Source of the DNA: Anthopleura xanthogrammica
Lineage: Eukaryota > Cnidaria > Anthozoa > Actiniaria > Actiniidae
Direction: 5' to 3'
Length of the DNA stretch: 64,000 nucleotides
Assembly: GCA_964019055.1 (NCBI GenBank)
Contig: OZ025209.1
Coordinates: 806,001-870,000 of the forward strand
Under the pieces are notes generated by a model. The model was not told where the DNA came from, did not search any database, and saw only the letters and a list, made by a program, of their open reading frames with translations. This document shows, one piece after another, positions 45,801 through 55,925 of this stretch; the stretch's first letter is position 1; the number at the start of each line of letters is the position of its first letter. Made by a program: the position numbers and the translations under genes.

Positions 45801-46753
45801 GGCCGGTCGGTAACCATGGTTGCAGGGGAGGATTCCAGGACAGAACGCTGCGGTGGATTAAACGTAATGGTGTCGCAACTAAGATGGATTATGGACATTA
45901 CCTTGCACAGGTAGGGATGGTGATGTGAAACGGAGATGGAGGACGGGGAATGGAGGACGGGGGATGATGAGGGACGGGGGGGACAGCGAACAAGGTTGTA
46001 TATATTTTTCCCTTTCATTTCCAGGAGGGGTACTGTCACTGTGGTAAAGGTAACTGTACTACAGTCCACATCAATGGCTTCATGCATGTCAAGAAAAACA
46101 ATCCATTACTACTCAAGATTGCCTTGGCAACGCATGGGCCAATAGCATCTTCAATCAACGCTGATCGAAAAACATTTCGATTCTACAGTCACGGTATCTA
46201 TGACGACGTCAAATGCAGTAAGTAATAAAAAATGATGTCTTAGCGAAAACTATTTCTCAATTCAAATTACCTTTACCAAACTTGTTTTCATTACTGCGCG
46301 ACACCGCAGCCTAAGATGTCTAGTTTTTTGGCTTCCGTCAATAAAAGAATACTTACTCAATCTGTTGGAAATTAGATTGACGAAAGTTAAAAACCCACAC
46401 GTCTTGGGCTGAAGTGGTCGCACAGTTATGAAAAGGGGTTTTTGTTAACTTTTTTGTCTTTGAATTCTAATTTAGGAAGAAACACCAACCACGCTGTGTT
46501 AACAGTTGGCTATGGCAATGAAAAGGGCGTCGCTTATTGGCTGATCAAAAACTCATGGGGACATCTGTGGGGAGAGAATGGTTACATCAAGATATCAACC
46601 AAAAGGAACATATGTGGAACGACTAGTGGTTCGCTGATTGCTATCAAAAAGAACATAAATATGGAAGAATTTCCGCTGGAACATCTTAGTAAGATACCAC
46701 GGAATAATGATGATCGTCCTAAAGAAAATGAACTGGAACCACTTCCATTCTAG
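42241..46753 (+). CDS. C1A (papain-type) cysteine protease, cfaD-like, membrane-anchored (paralogue 1)
   Basis: Nine exons: 42241-42562, 43482-43666, 43792-44032, 44449-44644, 44809-45008, 45419-45510, 45752-45910, 46025-46217, 46476-46753 (621 aa). ATG 42241 is the first in frame; a hydrophobic stretch (~24-45, [19 protein letters not shown]) looks like a type II signal anchor. Residues ~75-250 are the N-terminal domain of counting-factor-associated-protein-D-like proteases ([32 protein letters not shown]). An I29-type inhibitor propeptide follows ([10 protein letters not shown] ... MTDVSDDEI). The catalytic domain has the oxyanion Gln390, Cys396 ([12 protein letters not shown]), His535 ([11 protein letters not shown]) and Asn555 (IKNSWG), so it should be active. 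The first intron holds an ~800-bp ATTC/TTTC array. It converges with the next gene on the minus strand. Confidence 0.92.
42655..43471. repeat. ATTC/TTTC/CATC tetranucleotide array
   Basis: Over 800 bp of mixed ATTC, TTTC and CATC units in intron 1, ending at the acceptor (ttacttttctag). Translation gives a spurious HSFIHSF polypeptide. Confidence 0.95.
44153..44327. mobile_element. Short inverted-repeat element, family B
   Basis: gacacctctttagtttgggc...cacgtgtcattcctttgag at the left; ctcaagggaatgacacgtgg...gcccaagctaaaatggtct at the right, with a T-run near 44177. It lies in intron 3 of the + strand protease. Confidence 0.8.
46292..46427. mobile_element. Short inverted-repeat element, family C
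   Basis: Terminal arms actgcgcgacaccgcagcc and ggctgaagtggtcgcacagt are imperfect reverse complements. The inner arms ttggcttccgtcaat and attgacgaaagttaa match the element at 15453. It lies in the last intron of the + strand protease. Confidence 0.75.
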
Positions 46754-46755
46754 TA

Positions 46756-46761
46756 AATAAA
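46756..46761 (+). terminator. Poly(A) signal of + strand C1A protease
   Basis: AATAAA starts 3 nt after the stop; a second one lies near 46833. The intergenic stretch 46762-47335 holds no gene, only a family B fragment at 47128-47152. Confidence 0.5.
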
Positions 46762-47335
46762 AATTACCTAGAAAAAATGTTTCTTTAAAAAGCAAGCTGA
46801 ATATTATTATGGTTTGTAGGTTAATCGTTTGAATAAAATTAAAAATGAAAGAAAGATAAGCGTTGTGAGGATATTTGCTTTTGGTGAACTGTCCTCATAT
46901 TTTTCTAGTGTTGCAAAAATTCCATGATAAAATTATAGTTTAAGAGTTAATTCTGATGGAGAAGGAGAACCCGAAGGCAAAAAACGAAGCACAGGAGAGA
47001 ACCAAAAAACAACTCCACTTACATATGATAGCGAGTCCGAATATCAAACCCATGACCACAGCAGCTATACGCGGCACACTAGTAGCGCACACCACCCATC
47101 TGCTTCCCCAAAAATTAGGCCGCGCGCCATTCCCTTGAGTATCATTTCTCTTTCACTAGTAACGTTTGAGAAGAGTCGAGAAATCAATATGAATCGAACG
47201 TGTACAAAAATAATTTTTTTATGAATGAGAAATTTTTAAGTCCAAAGTAAATGGATTTATAAGATGAAATTCGACGAAGTTTACTTGCCCTGTATAATGC
47301 GTATTTTCTCCCAAGTGCTAAACATTTTTGAAGTC

Positions 47336-47341
47336 TTTATT
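47336..47341 (-). terminator. Poly(A) signal of minus-strand C1A protease
   Basis: TTTATT on + (AATAAA on -) 11 bp past the stop codon of the gene at 47352-51079. Confidence 0.5.
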
Positions 47342-47351
47342 GTTTTTTCCC

Positions 47352-50300
47352 CTAGTTTTCTTTGTCTCTAATAAACTCGGGCGGTGTCCAAAAATCGATC
47401 TCAGATCGTTTATAATCAAATGGCGATAATTTCAACGTCGATACATTCATCTTCCTCTCCATGTCGATAAAAGAAACTTTGGTCATTTTTAAGAATGGAA
47501 AATTCTTCCCGTGCAAGGATCCCGTTGTATTGAACTTGACAAAGATTGGTTCGTTTGTTAGGATCCCACATTGATTGTCCTTGCTCGCTACCTTAACAAA
47601 GCCTTCGTCGCCCCAGAATTTCCCCCAGGAATTTTTTATGATCCAGTATTTTTTGCCCTTTTCTTCTCCGTAACCAACGAGCACAACACCATGATTTGTA
47701 TGTGAACCTGTGGCAAGAAAAAAAGCAGTTAATCAGAAGGTTTGAAATGAATATCTACAAGTAGTCAGACCCTGGTTAGAACTGGCCTGGCTTCAATTTC
47801 ATCGACCCCTGAAGCAACCTCTTGGCTGGTATGAAACATGCTCAACATACCACATTTGGGGTCATCCAAAACTCCAGAGCTGTAGAATTTGAAGGATTTT
47901 CTGTTAGCGTTGATCGCAATGGATGCTGGGCCATACCATGCAAGACCACGCCTTAATGCCTCTTCATTCTTCTTGGGCGTGGTCATCATCCGAGTGAACT
48001 GGACGGTTGAACAGTTGTTCTTGTGTGCGCAGTGACAGTATCCTTCCTGGGGGAAACGAAAGAATGAGAAAATGAAAGAAAGCATGAAAGAATGATCACA
48101 AACAATAAATGAAATCTTGAGATATATACGCAATCTGAGATAGGAAAACAGCGGTTTACTTTCATTTTGGAATGTGCCTTTCAAATTTAGAAATTGCGTG
48201 ACATATTATGACATAAGTGAATTAGTATTGTCGTGACATGTCACGCATCACGCACCTGTGCTAGATATCTACCGTACGACTTGCTAGTTGTCACGCCAAA
48301 CTTTCTTGCCCAAACCATAGCCCTCCACGAGTATCCACCGCGGCATCCATTGTTTCCAAACCCCCAGGAACAGTCAAGAAGCTGCTGTTCGGAGAAATCC
48401 ACTAGTTTACCTGTCTAACATCAAAAGTATGTTAAGGGAGCTCATAACTTTGTTGATAATTTTTTATATAGTATCTCTAAAAATGGAACTTGCGTGACCC
48501 TTAAGCGTAGTATGGTTGCCATGGATACCTTTATAGCATACGCCCCTTCTATTGGTCCCATAGCAGAGAATGTCCAACAAGAACCACAATGACCTTGTGC
48601 CTTGGCGGGCGTGACCGCTCCTATAATGATGAAAAATTGCCTGGTGTAAAAAACTTTGTCTGTAAAACAGCCAACTTCCGAGATATACTTCGCTTGTCAT
48701 GCACAAAGGTTTCAGTACGAGACGTGCTAAATTAATTTTATTATTTTCTCCTGTCACGAATCACTGCGTATTTAGCACGAAGCCTCACATTGAAACCTTA
48801 ATTTTGTGTGTGACAAGCGAAGCATATCACGGAAGTGGGCTACTGCAACGCAATGTTTTTTATCACGCAACAAAATTTTAAGACAACATTGTTGCAACAT
48901 TGCCTAGTGTGACACAATTTTTTCTTACCATATTCTCTCCAGTCCAGATTGTCAGGTAGAGGCCTGCGTGGGATGCTGAATCGTGCTTCTGGTATAGCAT
49001 GTTTCTTCAGCTGTTCGTCTCCTCCACTGGGGTCTATCAGGAGACCTTTGTATGCTTCGAACTCCTCGTCTGTTACATCTGCTAGTTCGTTTGAATCAAG
49101 GGTGTAGTTGAGACCAGCTCTGTTGTGAGATCTTATGTATCTAGAAGTAAAAAAAAACCAGACAATGAGGAACTTGTTGATGTTTAGAGGGGGAAGATGC
49201 ATTTAAAGGAGGGGAGGAAGGAAGGAAGGGGGAGAAGAAAGAAGAAGAAAGAATAGAGAAAGGAAAGAAGAAAAAGAAATAAAGGAAAAATAAGGTTTAA
49301 GAAAGAAGGGAAGGAAGGAGAAAAGAAAAATAAGAAGAATAGAAGAAAGAAAAAATAGATATTTAAAAGAAAAGAAAGAAAGAAAGACAAAGTGTATCCT
49401 GACATTTTCACTATTGCTATTGCTATCCCCGGCAATTTATTACCTCATATTATGTCTGAATATATTTTTTCTCTGCTCGTGTTCTCTCTCATCTGAGTAC
49501 TGTTTTTCATGTTTGTGCTTGTAATGCTCGTACAGTTCTTCTACATCAACATCATCAAAGTTCTCATGCATGAACTCTGCCATTGGATTGAAGTGGAGTT
49601 TGGATCGATGTTTACTCAATTTTTTCTCACAAAAGTTTCCTTTAAGAAAAAACAAACGCTCACAAACTAATCAGGGACAGATCATCATATTCTAGGGGAG
49701 GGGGTGAGGGGTGGGAAAAAATGAGAGGATGAATGGGAGAATGAGGGAAAACATTTTGCCCAGGAAGAGGTGAGGGGAGGGGAGGGAAGGGAGAGGCGAG
49801 AGTTCTTGGAAGTTCTTGGGAACTTATAAGAAGAGGACTAGAATAGCAACCACATATAGGGTCGAAGATTGTGTAGTTTTTGATTAAACCTCTATCCATA
49901 TCATATATCATATATCTACCTTTTGGTATTTTCATGACTTCAAAGTCAAACTCCCACGGGTGGAATGTAAGATAATCTATGACGTAATGATCGTAGGAAG
50001 AATGCAACAGTGTGTCACGCCCATGCATGACGTAACGCAATGGACGATGTGGCTTCTCCTTAGTGATGTACAAGGTGTATGTGTTCTTCTTTTTGAACGT
50101 GGTTGTCGTTCGAACATATTTTAATGTAGGCATTCCGCTACGGATTTCTTCGCCTACAAACTGTAAAATTGAAGTATTAGAGGCACAATCAAATTGCGCA
50201 TGTGCGCATAAATCTGCCTCGATTTGACGCAAGGCTTGGTTACAAATTCAAATTAATAGCGTGTGCTGGAAAATGTTTTCCTATTTCAGACCACGTGTCA

Positions 50301-51079
50301 TTCTCTTGAGAAAAAAGATTCGTTTGAGTTGTATCCATATTCACGTGTCTTCTCATGCGCAACCGTTGAACAAAGAAATCAGATACTCAAGGGAATGACA
50401 CGTGGTCTGAAATGGGAAATCATTATGCTCAAGGTAAAGAGGTCTGTTTTGTAGCTGTGCTTTGATTGTTACCTTGAATTTATTAAGATTTTTAGGGATG
50501 ACGCTCTGACCTCGCTGCGGTGCCCATCTAAATCCAGGGCGATACCAACAACTGATGGAGTTCTTGTCCATATTTTTACCTTTACCCCAGTGAACAGGAA
50601 TAACTTTGACCATGACCCCGTGGTCCAGGAGGTCACCACGCTGGAATGTCTTGTCCATTCCTGGGAAAGAACAATGAAGATATGAGAATCTTGAATAGAG
50701 AGGAGAGGAAAGGAAAAGGACAGGACAGGACAGGACAGGACAGGGAAAACTCACCATAATAATAATCAATGCGACTCATATTATAATTCCCAGCATACCA
50801 AATCTCAAACGGCTCATGAATATCATCAAAAGGAAGATGTATAATTCCATTCGAGTGATAAGACCAAGGAATCCCAAAACGCCTTTTGTGTCCACGTAGT
50901 GTAGTAGAATTCAACGGTAAGACATCCACAGGCTTATCATGTCCAGTATTATGATTTGACGCTTTTTTGTGACAGCTCTTCTGTCGTTGTTTATAAATAA
51001 TTCTTCCAATTATAACACTTATACTCGCAATCACCGAAATAACTGTCAGAACAAGCGCAACGACTAAAATTTTCCTCAT
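47352..51079 (-). CDS. C1A (papain-type) cysteine protease, cfaD-like (paralogue 2), membrane-anchored form
   Basis: Nine exons on minus: 51079-50755, 50660-50473, 50160-49920, 49639-49444, 49140-48929, 48620-48529, 48414-48256, 48046-47851, 47707-47352 (654 aa). ATG 51079 begins a type II anchor ([20 protein letters not shown]). The N-terminal cfaD-like domain follows ([36 protein letters not shown]). The propeptide includes [10 protein letters not shown] and LADVTDEEF. Catalytic residues are Gln396, Cys402 ([12 protein letters not shown]), His542 ([11 protein letters not shown]) and Asn in IKNSWG. Five exon lengths equal those of the + strand paralogue (241, 196, 92, 159 and nearly 188), with identical phases. 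Exon 1 may be replaced by the alternative exon at 51838-52672. Confidence 0.92.
50268..50445. mobile_element. Short inverted-repeat element, family B
   Basis: ttttcctatttcagaccacg then tgtcattctcttgag at the left; ctcaagggaatgacacgtgg then tctgaaatggg at the right. It lies in intron 2 of the minus-strand protease, 28 bp from the exon 2 donor. Confidence 0.8.
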
Positions 51080-51837
51080 AATCACAGCAGTAATTACACA
51101 TAGAATAAGAAGCTTTGGAAACTGTGAAAATCTTAGCAAATTTAGTTCTATAATTTACATTCTTACTCATAGAAAATCTAGAGATTCTTCTCTGTCATTA
51201 AATGTCTGTAGAAAACGAGCAAAGCCAGAAACAGTTATTTCGACGAAAACTTGAGCCGTAAATATCAGGTTTTTAGATCAAATTCCCGGCAAATGGACAA
51301 ACATTGGTGAAGTTTTCGCGAACTACTGAAGAACGCCTCTGCGACCAAAGTTTCTTGAAACAATTTCTACTTGTCCTTTTCCTAGAATGAATTCACTCTT
51401 TTTTAACCGATTTTTTTCGAGACTTTTCACTGTTGTTTATATCAAATCTTGCTGGTACTAAATGTTGTTTGAATTTCGTTTTAGCTGACTTTTTTACCGT
51501 TGATAATGTTTTTGTATTTTTACCAATCAATGACAAAATGCTTTGTTCCTGCCCCATCAATGTTAAAGCTTATAAACAACCTGTAATCCAAGATGGCGGA
51601 AATCCTCATTCTCGTAAAAATAATAATTAAAACATCTTTAAAAGTTTATCTAAAACCTTTTGTCCTGTGTACTATTCATGTTATGTAAGTTAGATATATT
51701 TTGTAAATATTTTTCAATTTTTTTCAATTTCGAGGAAGCCATTTTGAAGTCCTGGAATTTCGCGCGCGCCTTTCCCTGTGTTGAACTTCCTGATTCTTTT
51801 TTTTTTAAAACCTTGTTTTTTTTTTACTCTAACTTAC

Positions 51838-52672
51838 CGTAATAATAGTCTATTCTGCTCATGTTGTATTTGCCGGCGTACCAAGCCTCAAAAGGTTCAA
51901 CTATTCCATCATAAGGAAGAGAAATCATACCATGTGTGTGATAAAACCTTGGAAATTGAATTTGATGTTTTACCTTCTCCCAGTAGGGGGCTTTATGGTA
52001 TTTTATAAGTTCTTCCAGCTCATTTGAAAGTTGGTTGATAACTTCGTCAGGATTAGGATATAATGTTTCATCATTATTTGTGGCGTTTAAAGGCGAGTTC
52101 AAGTCACTGAAAGTCCCAGTTGCATTGCTAGGAGTTGTGCCGTTCATACGAAGTGTGCTGACTGAAGGTAACGGCTTTCCTTCCATTAACTTCAAAATAC
52201 TTGCCAGCCGTTTTCTATCAATATTATCAAGCTCTCTTACTTTGAACAAGCCTACCAATGAGCTATTTAGAGCACTAAAAGGCAGCTCTCCATCAATATT
52301 CTTCATATTGTTTAGTTCGTGGTTTTGACTTCTACCTTCAACAACAGTACGGTTCGATTCACCAGCCATTCCATTTACATTATCAGTTTTTGACGAATTA
52401 AGAGACAAATTCTCAATATTAATAACAGATTCAGACAGATTTTCGTCGGCGATTTTATCATTCGGCTCCTTCCTTCGTATCGACGAAGAATTCGTGAATT
52501 CTGTCGAATTATCGATTGGTTTTTCCTCAATTATCACACTTGTTGTTGTTGTTGGGTCTTGGCGAATCTTTATCTTGTCGAAAAAATAATTCTGTCCACG
52601 GCAGAAAGCAAAGGTGAAAACCAGATACGATAAAAAATGTCCTAGAAGCATGTTAGGGTTTTTTCTTTGCAT
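51838..52672 (-). CDS. Alternative first exon of the C1A protease: secreted N-terminus with long Ser/Asn-rich extension
   Basis: Starts with ATG 52672 and a cleavable-looking signal peptide (MLLGHFLSYLVFTFAFCRG). It then encodes ~200 residues rich in Asn, Ser, Thr and Glu with many N-glycosylation sequons, and ends with the same cfaD-like segment as the other genes ([27 protein letters not shown]) and a good donor (ACG/GTAAGT). No second exon for it is visible before 51079. Its phase (1) fits exon 2 at 50660, which would give an 824-aa secreted isoform of the protease at 47352-51079. It could instead be the orphan remnant of a lost paralogue. Confidence 0.75.
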
Positions 52673-53067
52673 GAATACAAATTAGTTTAGTGATTTCCTT
52701 TATTTCCCCGCTGATATTCACTGACCCAGAACTCAAAACACGACTTCGATTTTGTTTTTTGCGTTCGCTGGCAGGTTGCTTGATCCTGGCTTCATTCAAA
52801 ACTGAAGTATTTCACTGTCATTTCCAGTTAATCAATCCCATCAAGTTCGGAATTAAGAACAATTTAAGATAATGTTTTGGTTAAGAGGACATATATATTG
52901 TAAAGGCCACTCAGCCGATTGATGCAACTCTATGTCATTGGTCAATAACCGTAGCTTGTTTGAAATATAGTTTTGTGTTTTCTAGTGTTCCAACCTTGTA
53001 TTTAGTTTTAACTTCATGTTCAATGCTGATACCTGCCCGTTAGATATCAAATATTTATAGTTAGAAA

Positions 53068-53246
53068 AAACCTACTAATGGTCTATCACCAATCGAGCCC
53101 TGTGATTGGCTGAGCTACTAGGGGTCTATTAGTGATAGACCTCTAGTAGCGGAAAGCGCCGGTTTTGAAAACCAAAAAATATATATTTAAAGCAAAATCC
53201 AAAACTTTTTGCATCCTTTTATTGGACCGATTAGTAGGTTTTTACT
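53068..53246. mobile_element. MITE-like element with ~20-bp terminal repeats and inner palindrome
   Basis: aaaacctactaatggtctat at the left is mirrored by gaccgattagtaggttttta at the right. A separate inner palindrome, ctactaggggtctatt / gatagacctctagtag, is at 53115-53150. Confidence 0.65.
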
Positions 53247-53248
53247 AA

Positions 53249-53355
53249 AACAATTAGACCTCTCGCCCTCATGGCCTACGAATCAATAGCCCATTCGGCC
53301 TTCGGCCTCATCGGCTATTGACTCGTAGACTATTCGGACTCGAGGACTAATTGTT
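53249..53355. mobile_element. 107-bp palindromic element
   Basis: aacaattagacctctcgccc...gaatcaatagcc is mirrored by ggctattgactc...gactcgaggactaattgtt, with a central ttcggccttcggcc. Confidence 0.75.
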
Positions 53356-54280
53356 AATTATAACCCAACGATGAATTTTCGCGCGCTGTCATTGGTTCAA
53401 ATGGGTCACGTGCAGGACGGGTATCAGGCGATATCCCCCGTCCGAAGTGATATTCGTCCAGCAGAAGGTAAAGATGAGATTCCTCACGCATTTCTACATC
53501 GGATTCTGGATCACTGTCGCTTTCTGAGAATTATGTTATTCATTTTGACTGGTTCAAAAGCTGTAGTTCATATGGCTGTATCTTTGCCATTAGTTATACT
53601 CTTTTACTAGTAAAATACTGCTAAAACGAAGAGCTATTACAGTACAAGCGTTGATCAGCTGGAGTTTGTTTCACGCAATGACGTCACAGAAGCCAAATGG
53701 GTAAATCCGCTGAGTGTTTCTGAGCCGACGGTGTTTTGCGATTTTTTTGCGTTTTTTTGGGACTTTAATCCTCATTTTTTCCCAAACTATTCAAGATTTG
53801 ACATTCAAACTTTGTCAGTATATTTTTCACACATATACCTTTAATATAAGATAGACTTGTTCTGGGGGTGGAGTTCCCCTTTAAAAAAGAAAAGAAAAAA
53901 CACGGAAAACAAAGAAACTCGGTTTTTACAAACAAGTGAGAGTGAAATACAAAGACTGGTTGAGAAAACTACGCCAGGAAACACGAAAAAATTAACAAAA
54001 TATACTGTAAATGTCTTCAATGGTAAGCATCCATGTTTCGTGAATGAAGTTTTTGGTTTGTTTTCGAAAATGTTTTTATAAACTATTAAAAACCAACAAA
54101 GAATTCGACAACAAATGTCAAACAATAGAATAATTCAATGTCAAACAGCTTTCATTTACCAAAATAATTGTTTTTATATCCAGCTTGGAGACGAGAGAGA
54201 ATTATTTTTTGAAAACTCTGGAGATGACGAGTCGATGCAGTTTGCTGAATTCATTTCAGTGAAGTCGTTGGGTTATAAAA

Positions 54281-54463
54281 TAAATAAACCCCCTTTGGCT
54301 CACTGGAATATCGGCTGATAATGTCCTTGGATGAGAAATGGTCCTCAAAATATCACATTTGCCCTCGAAGCTTCGCTTCTCGGCCAAATGTTCTTTTTTC
54401 GGACCATTTCTCATCCTCGGACAATATCAGCCGATATCCCAGCCGCCAGGAGGGGTTTATTTA
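54281..54463. mobile_element. 183-bp palindromic element
   Basis: taaataaacccc...atatcggctgataatgtcc...gatgagaaatggtcc is mirrored by ggaccatttctcatcctcgg...atatcagccgatatccc...ggggtttattta. Confidence 0.8.
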
Positions 54464-54529
54464 CTAACTATTTCTTGCAATCTGTGTGATAACTTGAACA
54501 CTTGTCAGTAACTAGAACTGTCCCATGCC

Positions 54530-54820
54530 ACCTGCCACTTCAGCGTTGGTTGGGTGAACTCAGTATTTAACGGGAGGTCGTGGGTTCGAGCCTTGGCTGA
54601 AGTCTGAAGTCTGAAGTTCTCCTTCGGCTTTCGTACAACTGAACCAACACTCAGGGTCTTAAAATATATGAGTAGAAGGTGTTACCTTTGCTCTGAAAAT
54701 ATCTGCAAATGGTTAGACCTTAGCCGTGACTCGAATGACCACGTAGAATGGTTGTCCCGTCTCTTTCAGAGACGTGAATGAAATGCGGCTCGATTGGAAG
54801 CCTTATTGATAAACAGACTG
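54530..54820 (+). mobile_element. tRNA-derived SINE
   Basis: A Pol III promoter-like head: box A region gttggttgggtgaactcagt and box B gggttcgagcc (54582-54592). An unrelated ~220-bp body follows without coding capacity. Confidence 0.6.
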
Positions 54821-55925
54821 AACCAGATCACAAATAATTCCTGGTAAAATGCTTTTTATTTCAAAGGATGGTATAAATAACATATCTATGATAAAATATT
54901 GCCATCGCGAGAAAAAATTGTAGCTTTATGCCGATGCTTGTATGTGTTTGCCGTATATTCACGTGCGTTTGCCACACATTGCATTGAATGCTGTACACAT
55001 CTATTCATGTACTTGTATTTACACGTGTCTACTATTTGCATGGATGAAACATCATAGCCGCCATCTTGGATGACGTAATAAAAATATTGTCGTCTTAATT
55101 CTTTGCTTTGTCATCCAACATGGCCGCCATGTTTTGTCGCCATTAATCCGTTAGAAATCTTTTAACTATCAAAGTTTTATTTTTCTGCTAAATCAATGAA
55201 CTGGGTTTTTGATGGTGTCTAATCTAGTGAGTGAGCTTGCAATTTCGTAAATGGAATTTAGCAGTCTTCGAATAATTCCAGCAAAACCAGATATCTCGGA
55301 TAAAATTGAATATATTTAATGAATTATATTCTGCAAGCCAGAAACTTGCTTCGTCGAAAAACTTAAAAAACCTTGCGAAAAAGAACTCTAGAGGGATGTT
55401 GCATGAAGCAACTCAGTAGTCCTGCAACAAAATACCCAAAAATAATTTGCTAATTTTTATTAGCCGCCATCTTGGCGAGTTCTCTGTTGATCAGACCTCA
55501 ATCTTGTGTAGTATATCCACGTGTTCCAGTGAAGGTTCGTAGAACTTCAAAGTGTTTGTATTGTTGAAGTTATGTATTCTTTACTTTACCGTTGGTATTT
55601 TTGAATATTTTGACGCTAAATTGAGTATTTTGAGGCTGATACTGAGTAAATGAGCCTGTAATCAAGGAAGACAGCGGTCTAACTCGAACAATGTCTATTT
55701 AGCAAGATATATGTGTCATTAGTCTCTTAAGGTGCAACATGGCCGCCATGTCTTTTGTTATTCAATTCTCTAAGAATGTAATACGATAAAAAATCACTAC
55801 GAACATCGTTGTCAAAGTTCTGATTCTACTTCTGATGCGAATGTTGTCGGCAACAACGTTAGTGGCTATGTGAATATCGTGAAATCACGCTTGCATGACC
55901 AAGTACTAAAATTCCCGCGTTGGTA

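Larger units (their letters stand above)
52673..55925. other. ~3.2-kb intergenic region with stacked inverted repeats and a SINE
   Basis: Holds inverted repeats at 53068-53246, 53249-53355 and 54281-54463, a possible recombinase-derived exon at 53857-54021, and a tRNA-derived SINE at about 54530-54820. From 54850 to 55925 I see only unique AT-rich DNA with several gccgccatcttgg / aacatggccgccat motifs (55060-55135, 55735-55755). Confidence 0.6.
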
